Below are positions 42,501 to 54,500 of a stretch of 64,000 bases of DNA, one piece after another. Within the stretch, counting starts at the first letter, position 1, and each line of letters starts with the position of its first letter. Made by a program: the position numbers and the translations under genes. Under the pieces are notes generated by a model, which saw nothing but the letters and a program-made list of their open reading frames with translations, searched no databases and was not told the origin of the DNA. This stretch comes from HK1 sp965221725. Its GTDB lineage: Bacteria; Pseudomonadota; Gammaproteobacteria; HK1. The DNA lies in NCBI GenBank assembly GCA_965221725.1, contig OZ244909.1, forward strand, positions 3,348,001 to 3,412,000. The letters run 5' to 3'.

Positions 42501-45500
42501 CGTTCCGCTGGCCTGCCCCGCGGCGATGGTGATGGTGAGGTCGGCGACCGTCGCGTAGTCCGTGCCCTCGACCGCCGAGTCGGCGGCCGCGCCCACGGCC
42601 ACGGTCACCTTGATGGGTTCGGCGAAGCGCATCGTCCCGCCCAGAGTCGCCGTCACCCGCGCGGTCTTCGCCCCGCCGCCCTCGGCGACGCTGTCCTGGA
42701 CGCCGCTCGTCCCGGTGTCGGCGTCCACCGCCAGGGTGATGCTGGCGGGCGCGGGAGCGGCATCGTCGTCGGTCACCGTCACGGCCACCGGCGCCACGGT
42801 CACCGAAGCGTAGTCGCCGCTGCCCGCGGTGATTGTGTGCGCGATGCTGGCGGTGCGCTTGTCGTCCGCGTTGTCGATGGCATCGTCCACCGCCGTCACG
42901 GTCACTGTCTGCGCCTTGCTCCAGTCCGCCGGAGCGAAGGTGAGGCGGGTCTTGTCGAGCGTCACCGGCGGGCTGTCCCCCGCCGAGAGGTCGATGACCA
43001 CGCTGGCCGTCGGACGGCTGGTGAGCACGACGGTGTAGGCGCCCTCGTGCTCCTTGACGCTGCCGGTCTGCGGGTCGTCGGACTCGCGCATGGTGAGGGC
43101 GGTCGGATTGACCGTCACCCCGCGGGTGTCGTCGTCGGTGATGGTCAGCGTCTGGCTGGCCGGGTTGCCGATGCCGTTGCCGCCGCTGGCCGCCGCCGAG
43201 ACCGCCACTTCGAGGTCGGCGGCGTCCACGTCGTTGTCAATGGCGGTGAGGGTGACCGTGCCCGTGCTCTTGGTTTCACCGGCGGCGATGGTGAGCGTCT
43301 TGTTGCCGCTCGGCGTGACCCCCGCGCCCGCCGACACCGTCAGCGTCAGCGCCTCGCTGGTCGCGCCGCTCAGCGTCGCGGTCACCTTGCTGGCGTTGCC
43401 CTGGCCGCTCTCGTCGATGGTGGCGGGGTCGAGCACCAGCGTCGCCGTCGGCGTGCCGTCGTCGTCGGTGATGGCGCCGGTGCCGTCCGCCGCCGCGACG
43501 GTCGCGTTGGACGGGTTCGACAGGCGCAGGACCACCGTCTCGTTGGCCTCGTCCGTCGTGTCGCCGTTGACGGTGACGTCAATGGTCTTGCTCGTCTCGC
43601 CGGCGGCGAAGGTGAGCGTGCCGGCGGTAACGGCGGCGTAGTCGTCGCCCGAAGTCGCCGTGCCGGTGCCGGCATCGGCGTAGTCCACCGTGACCGTCCG
43701 GCCGCTCGCCGCGCCCAAGGTCACCGTGAACGTGAGCGCCGCCGTGCCGCTGTTTCCTTCGGCGACGCTCGGGCTGTCGATGGACAGCGACGGCGCTTCG
43801 TCGTCGTCGGTGATGGTCAGGGTGGCGTCGGCCGGGGCGGCGACGCCGTTGCCGCCGCTGGCGGTGGCGGAGACGGTGACCTGCTTGCCAGCATCGTCCA
43901 CCGCGTCGTCGGTGGCGGTAATGGTGACCGTGCCCGTGGAGGCGGTGTCGCCGGCGGCGATGGTCAAGGTGGTGCCGGCGAGGGTGAAGTCGGTCGCCGC
44001 AGCGCCGGTGCCGGGCGCGGCGGCAACAGTGAGCGTCACCGCCGCGCTCGATGCCCCCGAAAGCATGGCGGTCACGGTGGCGCGGGCACCCTCGGCGATG
44101 GTGGGCGGGGTGAGAACAAGGCTCGCCGCGGGCACAGTTTCGTCGTCGGTGAGCGCGATGGCGGCGCCGGTCACGGTGAGGCCCGCCGCCGCACCCTCCA
44201 AACTGATGCTCTCGGCGCCCTCCCATGTGGTGTCCTGGGTGGGTGTCAGCGTGAAAGTGGCGGTGCCGCTTGACTGTCCGGCAGCAATGGTGATGGTCTG
44301 GTCGGCGACGGCGGCATAGTCCGCACCCTCCCGGGCGCTGTCGGCGGCGGCGCCCACCGCCACTGTCACCGTTGTCGCCTTGGTGAAGGTCGCGGTGTCC
44401 GTCAGGGTCGCCGTCACCCGCACCGTTTTCGCCCCGCCATCCTCGGCGAGGGACGTCTGCACGCCCTCGGTGCCGGTGTCGGCATCCACCGTCAGCGTCA
44501 GCGCGGTCGGGGCCGCGTCGTCGTCGGTGAGGGTGACCTCGGCGTCGGTCACGTCGAGGGTGCCGGCGGTGCCGGCGACGGTGAGCGTCTCGGCGCCCTC
44601 GGCGAGGCTGTCGTCGGCCGGGTCGAGGTTGAACGTGCCCTCCGCGCTCGCCGCGCCCGCCGGTATGCTGATGCTGAAGCCGTTCACCGCCGCGTAGTCG
44701 GTGCCCGAGACGGCGCTGTCGGCGCTGTCGCCCACCGTCACCGCAACCGCGGTTGCCGCCGCGTAGGTGGTGCCGCCCGTCACCGTCGCCGTCACGGTGA
44801 CGGTGGCCGCCGCGGCCGCGTCCTCCGCCACCGAGGCGGGATTGACCGACAGCGTGATGCCAGTCGGCGCGTCATCGTCGTCGGTAATCGTGCCCACGGC
44901 CTCATCATCGGTGACGGTGGCGCCAGTGGCGCCAGTGAGCTTGACCAGGAAGGTCTCGTTCGGCTCATCGACCGTGTCCTCGGCGGTCGCCACCGCGAAG
45001 GTCTTGGTGGTCTCGCCCGCCGCAAAGGACAGCGTCCGCGCCGTCGCCGCCGCCGTGTAGTCGGTCCCGGCGGTGGCCGGCTTCGCCCCCTCGCGGGCAT
45101 CGGCGGCGGTGTTCCACCGCACCCTCGCCGCCGCCCCCGTCGCCCCGGCGCGGGTCACCGTGAAGGTGACGGCCTCGCCCTCCGCCGCGCTGGCGTCGGC
45201 GATGGCGAGGGTGGGGGCGCCGTCGTCGTCGGTGATCGACACCTCGGCCTTGGTCACCGTGAGGCCGGTGGCGGCGCCGCTGACATCGATGGTCTCGGCA
45301 CCCTCGGCCACCGTGTCCTGGGTCGGCGTGAGGTCGAAATCCGCCTCCCCGCTGGCCGCCCCGGCCGCGATGGTGATGTCGAAGGCCGACACCGCGGCGT
45401 AGTCGGTGCCGGCGGTGGCGGTGCCGCCGCCGACCGTCACCCGCACCGTCTTCGCCTCCGGGTAGCGGGTGGCGCCGTTCACCGCCGCGGTCACCGTGAC

Positions 45501-48500
45501 CTCGGTCTCGCCCGCGCCCTCGCCGACGGCGGCGGGCGAGACCGAGAGCGTGATGCCCGTGGGGGCGGCGTCGTCGTCGGTGAGCGAGAGCGTCGCCCCG
45601 GTCACGGTGAGGCCCGCCGCCGTGCCGTCCAGGCTGATGGCCTCGGCGCCCTCGGCGAGCACGTCCTGGGTCGGCGTCAGCGTGAACTCCGCCTGGCCGC
45701 TCCGCTCCCCGGCGGCGATGGTGAGGGTCTGGTCGGCGACGGCGGCGTAGTCGGTGCCTTCGGTGGCGCTGTCGGCGGCGGCGCCCACCGCCACCGTCAC
45801 CGTCGTCGCCGTGGCGAAGGTGGTGGCGCCGGCCAGGGTCGCGGTGACGCGCACGGTCTTCGCCCCGCCGTCCTCGGCGACGGACGTCTGCACCCCCTCG
45901 GCCCCGGTGTCCGCGTCCACCGTCAGCGTCAGCGCCGTCGGCGCCGCGTCGTCGTCGGTCACCGTGACGGTCACCGGGTCGGCGGTCACCGCGCCGTAAT
46001 CATTGCCCTCGCCGGTGGCACTCACAGTGTGGGTGAGGCGTACAGTGCGCTTGTCGCCCGCGTTGTCGGTATCGTCATTGACCCCGGTAACCGTCACCGT
46101 CTTCGGCGTGTTCCAGTCGGTGGTGGTGAACGCCAAGCTAGCCGGCGAGACAGTGGCTATCTTGCTGTCGTCGCTCGCCACCGCCACCGTCACCGTGCCA
46201 GCAGCAGGCTCGCTGTCGAGCACCACCGTGTAAGTGCCCTCGTTCTCCTTCGTGGTGCTGGTTTCTGTATCGTCCGCCTCAAGCACGGTTAATGTCGTCG
46301 GGTTGACTGTCACGCCCCGGGTGTCGTCGTCGGTGATGGTGAGGGTCTGGCTCGCCGGGTTGGCCACGCCGCTGTCGCCGCTCGCGGCGGCCGAGACCGT
46401 GACGCTGAGGTCGGCCGCGTCCACCTCGTTGTCGATGGCGGTGAGCGTCACCACGCCGGTGCTCGCGGTCTCCCCGGCGGCGATGGTCAGCACCTTGTTG
46501 TCGCTCACCGTCACCCCCGTCCCCGCCGACACGGTGAGCGTCAGCGCCTGGCTCGTCGCCGCGCTCAGGGTCGCCGTCACAGTGCTGACATTGGTGGCGC
46601 CGCTCTCGTCGATGGTGGCGGGGGTGAGCACCAGCGTCGCGGTCGGCGCGGTCTCGGCGTCGGTGATGGTGAGCTCGGCATCGGTCACATCGAGGGTGCC
46701 CGAGGCGCCGGACACCGTCAGCGTCTCGGCGCCCTCGGCGAGGCTGTCGTCGGTCGGGTCGAGGCTGAACGTGCCCTCCGCGCTCGCCGCCCCCGCCGGA
46801 ATGGTGATGGTGAAGTTCGGGACTGCGGCGTAGTCGGTGCCGGAGACGGCGCTGTCGGCGCTGTCCCCGACCGAGACGGTGACCGTGGTCGCATCGGCAT
46901 AGGTGGTGCCGCCCGTCACCGCCGCGGTGACGGTGACGGTGGCCGCCGCGGCCGCGTCCTCCGCCACCGAGGTCGGATCCACCGACAGCGTGATGCCCGT
47001 CGGCGCGTCGTCGTCGTCGGTGATGGTGCCCGTGGCGGTGTCGTCGCTGACAGTGGCACCATTGGCCCCGGTGAGCTTCACCACGAAGGTCTCATTCGGC
47101 TCGTCAATCGTGTCCTCAGTGGTGGCGACGGTGAAAGTCTTCGTGGTGTCGCCAGCGGCAAAGGACAGCGTCGCGGCAGTGGCCTGCGCCGTGTAGTCGG
47201 TGCCGGCGGTCGCCTGCTTCGCACCCTCGGCGGGATCATCAGCTGTCGCCCACTGCACCGTCGCCGCCGCCCCAGTCGCCCCAGAGCGCGTCACCGTGAA
47301 GGTGATAGCGTCGCCCTCGGCGGCGCTCGCGTCAGCAATGGCGAGGGTGGGGGCCACATCGTCGTCGGTAATCGACACCTCGGCCTTGGTCACTGTGAGG
47401 CCGGAGGAGGCGCCGCTGACATCGATGGTCTCGGCACCCTCGGCCACCGTGTCCTGGGTCGGCGTGAGGTCGAAATCCGCCTCCCCGCTGGCCGCCCCGG
47501 CCGCGATGGTGATGTCGAAGGCCGACACCGCGGCGTAGTCGGTGCCGGCGGTGGCGGTGCCGCCGCCGACCGTCACCCGCACCGTCTTCGCCTCCGGGTA
47601 GCGGGTGGCGCCGTTCACCGCCGCGGTCACCGTGACCTCGGTCTCGCCCGCGCCCTCGCCGACGGCGGCGGGCGAGACCGAGAGCGTGATGCCCGTGGGG
47701 GCGGCGTCGTCGTCGGTGAGCGAAATCGACGCATCGGTCACGGTGAGCCCCGCCGCCGTGCCGTCCAAGCTGATGGCCTCGGCGCCCTCGGCGAGCACGT
47801 CCTGGGTCGGCGTCAGCGTGAACTCCGCCTGGCCGCTCCGCTCCCCGGCGGCGATGGTGAGGGTCTGGTCGGCGACGGCGGCGTAGTCGGTGCCTTCGGT
47901 GGCGCTGTCGGCGGCGGCGCCCACCGCCACCGTCACCGTCGTCGCCGTGGCGAAGGTGGTGGCGCCGGCCAGGGTCGCGGTGACGCGCGCGGTCTTCGCC
48001 CCGCCGCCCTCGGCGACCGAGGTCTGGACGCCGTTCGTTCCCGTGTCGGCGTCCACCGTCAGCGTCAGCGCCGTCGGCGCCGCGTCGTCGTCGGTGACCG
48101 TGACCGCCACCTCGAAATCCTCCGTCGCCCCGTAGCCGCCGCCGCTGACGTCGTGGGCGAGCGTCGCGGTGCGCCGGTCGCCCGCGTTGTCGATGCTGTC
48201 GTCGGTGGCCGTCACCGTCACCGTCTGCGGCTCGTCCCAGGTGGCGGCGGTGAAGGTGAGCGAGGTCTTGTCGAGCGTCACCGGCGAGCCGTCGGGGTTG
48301 GTGATGGCCACCGTCACGGTGCCCGTGGGCTCGCTGTCGAGCACCACCGTGTAGCTGCCCTCGTTCTCGGTCACGCTGTCGGTGGTGCCGTCGTCGGCCT
48401 CCGCCAGGGTGAGCGGGGCGCCGGCCACCGTCACGCCGCGGGCGTCGTCGTCGGTGATGGTGAGGGTCGCGTCGGCGGGGTTGGCCACGCCGTTGCCGCC

Positions 48501-51500
48501 CGCGGCGGTGGCCGAGACCGTCACCTCGAGGTCGGCCGCGTCCACGTCGTTGTCGATGGCGGTCAGCGTCACCGCGCCGGTGCTCGCGGTCTGGCCGGCG
48601 GCGATGGTCAGGACCTTGTTCGTGCTCGCCGTCACCCCCGCCCCCGCCGACACGGTGAGCGTCACCGCCGCGCTGCTCGCCGCGCTCAGGGTCGCCGTCA
48701 CCGCGCTCGCGTTGGTGGCGCCGCTCTCGTCGATGGTGGCGGGGTCGAGCGCCAGGGTCGCGGTCGGCGTGCCCTCGTCGTCGGCGAGGGTGACCTCGGC
48801 GTCGGTCACGGCGAGGGTGCCGGCGGCGCCGGACACCGTCAGCGTCTCGGCGCCCTCGGCGAGGCTGTCGTCGGTCGGGTCGAGGCTGAACGTGCCCTCC
48901 GCGCTCGCCGCCCCCGCCGGAATGGTGATGGTGAAGTTCGGGACTGCGGCGTAGTCGGTGCCGGAGACGGCGCTGTCGGCGCTGTCCCCGACCGAGACGG
49001 TGACCGTGGTCGCATCGGCATAGGTGGTGCCGCCCGTCACCGCCGCGGTGACGGTGACGGTGGCCGCCGCGGCCGCGTCCTCCGCCACCGAGGTCGGATC
49101 CACCGACAGCGTGATGCCCGTCGGCGCGTCGTCGTCGTCGGTGATGGTGCCCGTGGCGGTGTCGTCGCTGACAGTGGCACCATTGGCCCCGGTGAGCTTC
49201 ACCACGAAGGTCTCATTCGGCTCGTCAATCGTGTCCTCAGTGGTGGCGACGGTGAAAGTCTTCGTGGTGTCGCCAGCGGCAAAGGACAGCGTCGCGGCAG
49301 TGGCCTGCGCCGTGTAGTCGGTGCCGGCGGTCGCCTGCTTCGCACCCTCGGCGGGATCATCAGCTGTCGCCCACTGCACCGTCGCCGCCGCCCCAGTCGC
49401 CCCAGAGCGCGTCACCGTGAAGGTGATAGCGTCGCCCTCGGCGGCGCTCGCGTCAGCAATGGCGAGGGTGGGGGCCACATCGTCGTCGGTAATCGACACC
49501 TCGGCCTTGGTCACTGTGAGGCCGGAGGAGGCGCCGCTGACATCGATGGTCTCGGCACCCTCGGCCACCGTGTCCTGGGTCGGCGTGAGGTCGAAATCCG
49601 CCTCCCCGCTGGCCGCCCCGGCCGCGATGGTGATGTCGAAGGCCGACACCGCGGCGTAGTCGGTGCCGGCGGTGGCGGTGCCGCCGCCGACCGTCACCCG
49701 CACCGTCTTCGCCTCCGGGTAGCGGGTGGCGCCGTTCACCGCCGCGGTCACCGTGACCTCGGTCTCGCCCGCGCCCTCGCCGACGGCGGCGGGCGAGACC
49801 GAGAGCGTGATGCCCGTGGGGGCGGCGTCGTCGTCGGTGAGCGAGAGCGTCGCCCCGGTCACGGTGAGGCCCGCCGCCGTGCCGTCCAGGCTGATGGCCT
49901 CGGCGCCCTCGGCGAGCACGTCCTGGGTCGGCGTCAGCGTGAACTCCGCCTGGCCGCTCCGCTCCCCGGCGGCGATGGTGAGGGTCTGGTCGGCGACGGC
50001 GGCGTAGTCGGTGCCTTCGGTGGCGCTGTCGGCGGCGGCGCCCACCGCCACCGTCACCGTCGTCGCCGTGGCGAAGGTGGTGGCGCCGGCCAGGGTCGCG
50101 GTGACGCGCACGGTCTTCGCCCCGCCGTCCTCGGCGACGGACGTCTGCACCCCCTCGGCCCCGGTGTCCGCGTCCACCGTCAGCGTCAGCGCCGTCGGCG
50201 CCGCGTCGTCGTCGGTGACCGTGACGGTCACCGGGTCGGCGGTCACCGCGCCGTAATCATTGCCCTCGCCGGTGGCACTCACAGTGTGGGTGAGGCGTAC
50301 AGTGCGCTTGTCGCCCGCGTTGTCGGTATCGTCATTGACCCCGGTAACCGTCACCGTCTTCGGCGTGTTCCAGTCGGTGGTGGTGAACGCCAAGCTAGCC
50401 GGCGAGACAGTGGCTATCTTGCTGTCGTCGCTCGCCACCGCCACCGTCACCGTGCCAGCAGCAGGCTCGCTGTCGAGCACCACCGTGTAAGTGCCCTCGT
50501 TCTCCTTCGTGGTGCTGGTTTCTGTATCGTCCGCCTCAAGCACGGTTAATGTCGTCGGGTTGACTGTCACGCCCCGGGTGTCGTCGTCGGTGATGGTGAG
50601 GGTCTGGCTCGCCGGGTTGGCCACGCCGCTGTCGCCGCTCGCGGCGGCCGAGACCGTGACGCTGAGGTCGGCCGCGTCCACCTCGTTGTCGATGGCGGTG
50701 AGCGTCACCACGCCGGTGCTCGCGGTCTCCCCGGCGGCGATGGTCAGCACCTTGTTGTCGCTCACCGTCACCCCCGTCCCCGCCGACACGGTGAGCGTCA
50801 GCGCCTGGCTCGTCGCCGCGCTCAGGGTCGCCGTCACAGTGCTGACATTGGTGGCGCCGCTCTCGTCGATGGTGGCGGGGGTGAGCACCAGCGTCGCGGT
50901 CGGCGCGGTCTCGGCGTCGGTGATGGTGAGCGCCTCGGTGCCGGTGACGGTGGCACCGGAGGCGGCGGTGCCGGCAATGCCGACGGTCTCGTTGCCCTCG
51001 AACACGGCGTCGGGGGTGGGGTTGAGGTCGAAGGTGGCGGTGCCGGTGGCGGCGCCCGCGGGGATGGTGATGTCGAAGTCCTCGACCGCCGCGTAGTCGG
51101 TGCCGGAGGTCGCGGTGCCGCTGCCGCCGACGCTGACCGTCACCACCTCGGCGGCCCCGTAGCGGGTGGCACCGCTGACCGTGGCGGTCACGGTGACGGT
51201 GGTGTCGGCGGCGTCCTCGCCCGCGGTGGTCGGGGCGACCGAGAGCGTGATGCCCGGCGCGGTCTCGGCGTCGGTGATGGTGAGCGCCTCGGTGCCGGTG
51301 ACGGTGGCACCGGAGGCGGCGGTGCCGGCAATGCCGACGGTCTCGTTGCCCTCGAACACGGCGTCGGGGGTGGGGTTGAGGTCGAAGGTGGCGGTGCCGG
51401 TGGCGGCGCCCGCGGGGATGGTGATGTCGAAGTCCTCGACCGCCGCGTAGTCGGTGCCGGAGGTCGCGGTGCCGCTGCCGCCGACGCTGACCGTCACCAC

Positions 51501-54500
51501 CTCGGCGGCCCCGTAGCGGGTGGCACCGCTGACCGTGGCGGTCACGGTGACGGTGGTGTCGGCGGCGTCCTCGCCCGCGGTGGTCGGGGCGACCGAGAGC
51601 GTGATGCCCGGCGCGGTCTCGGCGTCGGTGATGGTGAGCGCCTCGGTGCCGGTGACGGTGGCACCGGAGGCGGCGGTGCCGGCAATGCCGACGGTCTCGT
51701 TGCCCTCGAACACGGCGTCGGGGGTGGGGTTGAGGTCGAAGGTGGCGGTGCCGGTGGCGGCGCCCGCGGGGATGGTGATGTCGAAGTCCTCGACCGCCGC
51801 GTAGTCGGTGCCGGAGGTCGCGGTGCCGCTGCCGCCGACGCTGACCGTCACCACCTCGGCGGCCCCGTAGCGGGTGGCACCGCTGACCGTGGCGGTCACG
51901 GTGACGGTGGTGTCGGCGGCGTCCTCGCCCGCGGTGGTCGGGGCGACCGAGAGCGTGATGCCCGGCGCGGTCTCGGCGTCGGTGATGGTGAGCGCCTCGG
52001 TGCCGGTGACGGTGGCACCGGAGGCGGCGGTGCCGGCAATGCCGACGGTCTCGTTGCCCTCGAACACGGCGTCGGGGGTGGGGTTGAGGTCGAAGGTGGC
52101 GGTGCCGGTGGCGGCGCCCGCGGGGATGGTGATGTCGAAGTCCTCGACCGCCGCGTAGTCGGTGCCGGAGGTCGCGGTGCCGCTGCCGCCGACGCTGACC
52201 GTCACCACCTCGGCGGCCCCGTAGCGGGTGGCACCGCTGACCGTGGCGGTCACGGTGACGGTGGTGTCGGCGGCGTCCTCGCCCGCGGTGGTCGGGGCGA
52301 CCGAGAGCGTGATGCCCGGCGCGGTCTCGGCGTCGGTGATGGTGAGCTCGGCATCGGTCACATCGAGGGTGCCCGAGGCGCCGGACACCGTCAGCGTCTC
52401 GGCGCCCTCGGCGAGGCTGTCGTCGGTCGGGTCGAGGCTGAACGTGCCCTCCGCGCTCGCCGCCCCCGCCGGAATGGTGATGGTGAAGTTCGGGACTGCG
52501 GCGTAGTCGGTGCCGGAGACGGCGCTGTCGGCGCTGTCCCCGACCGAGACGGTGACCGTGGTCGCATCGGCATAGGTGGTGCCGCCCGTCACCGCCGCGG
52601 TGACGGTGACGGTGGCCGCCGCGGCCGCGTCCTCCGCCACCGAGGTCGGATCCACCGACAGCGTGATGCCCGTCGGCGCGTCGTCGTCGTCGGTGATGGT
52701 GCCCGTGGCGGTGTCGTCGCTGACAGTGGCACCATTGGCCCCGGTGAGCTTCACCACGAAGGTCTCATTCGGCTCGTCAATCGTGTCCTCAGTGGTGGCG
52801 ACGGTGAAAGTCTTCGTGGTGTCGCCAGCGGCAAAGGACAGCGTCGCGGCAGTGGCCTGCGCCGTGTAGTCGGTGCCGGCGGTCGCCTGCTTCGCACCCT
52901 CGGCGGGATCATCAGCTGTCGCCCACTGCACCGTCGCCGCCGCCCCAGTCGCCCCAGAGCGCGTCACCGTGAAGGTGATAGCGTCGCCCTCGGCGGCGCT
53001 CGCGTCAGCAATGGCGAGGGTGGGGGCCACATCGTCGTCGGTAATCGACACCTCGGCCTTGGTCACTGTGAGGCCGGAGGAGGCGCCGCTGACATCGATG
53101 GTCTCGGCACCCTCGGCCACCGTGTCCTGGGTCGGCGTGAGGTCGAAATCCGCCTCCCCGCTGGCCGCCCCGGCCGCGATGGTGATGTCGAAGGCCGACA
53201 CCGCGGCGTAGTCGGTGCCGGCGGTGGCGGTGCCGCCGCCGACCGTCACCCGCACCGTCTTCGCCTCCGGGTAGCGGGTGGCGCCGTTCACCGCCGCGGT
53301 CACCGTGACCTCGGTCTCGCCCGCGCCCTCGCCGACGGCGGCGGGCGAGACCGAGAGCGTGATGCCCGTGGGGGCGGCGTCGTCGTCGGTGAGCGAAATC
53401 GACGCATCGGTCACGGTGAGCCCCGCCGCCGTGCCGTCCAAGCTGATGGCCTCGGCGCCCTCGGCGAGCACGTCCTGGGTCGGCGTCAGCGTGAACTCCG
53501 CCTGGCCGCTCCGCTCCCCGGCGGCGATGGTGAGGGTCTGGTCGGCGACGGCGGCGTAGTCGGTGCCTTCGGTGGCGCTGTCGGCGGCGGCGCCCACCGC
53601 CACCGTCACCGTCGTCGCCGTGGCGAAGGTGGTGGCGCCGGCCAGGGTCGCGGTGACGCGCGCGGTCTTCGCCCCGCCGCCCTCGGCGACCGAGGTCTGG
53701 ACGCCGTTCGTTCCCGTGTCGGCGTCCACCGTCAGCGTCAGCGCCGTCGGCGCCGCGTCGTCGTCGGTGACCGTGACCGCCACCTCGAAATCCTCCGTCG
53801 CCCCGTAGCCGCCGCCGCTGACGTCGTGGGCGAGCGTCGCGGTGCGCCGGTCGCCCGCGTTGTCGATGCTGTCGTCGGTGGCCGTCACCGTCACCGTCTG
53901 CGGCTCGTCCCAGGTGGCGGCGGTGAAGGTGAGCGAGGTCTTGTCGAGCGTCACCGGCGAGCCGTCGGGGTTGGTGATGGCCACCGTCACGGTGCCCGTG
54001 GGCTCGCTGTCGAGCACCACCGTGTAGCTGCCCTCGTTCTCGGTCACGCTGTCGGTGGTGCCGTCGTCGGCCTCCGCCAGGGTGAGCGGGGCGCCGGCCA
54101 CCGTCACGCCGCGGGCGTCGTCGTCGGTGATGGTGAGGGTCGCGTCGGCGGGGTTGGCCACGCCGTTGCCGCCCGCGGCGGTGGCCGAGACCGTCACCTC
54201 GAGGTCGGCCGCGTCCACGTCGTTGTCGATGGCGGTCAGCGTCACCGCGCCGGTGCTCGCGGTCTGGCCGGCGGCGATGGTCAGGACCTTGTTCGTGCTC
54301 GCCGTCACCCCCGCCCCCGCCGACACGGTGAGCGTCACCGCCGCGCTGCTCGCCGCGCTCAGGGTCGCCGTCACCGCGCTCGCGTTGGTGGCGCCGCTCT
54401 CGTCGATGGTGGCGGGGTCGAGCGCCAGGGTCGCGGTCGGCGTGCCCTCGTCGTCGGCGAGGGTGACCTCGGCGTCGGTCACGGCGAGGGTGCCGGCGGC

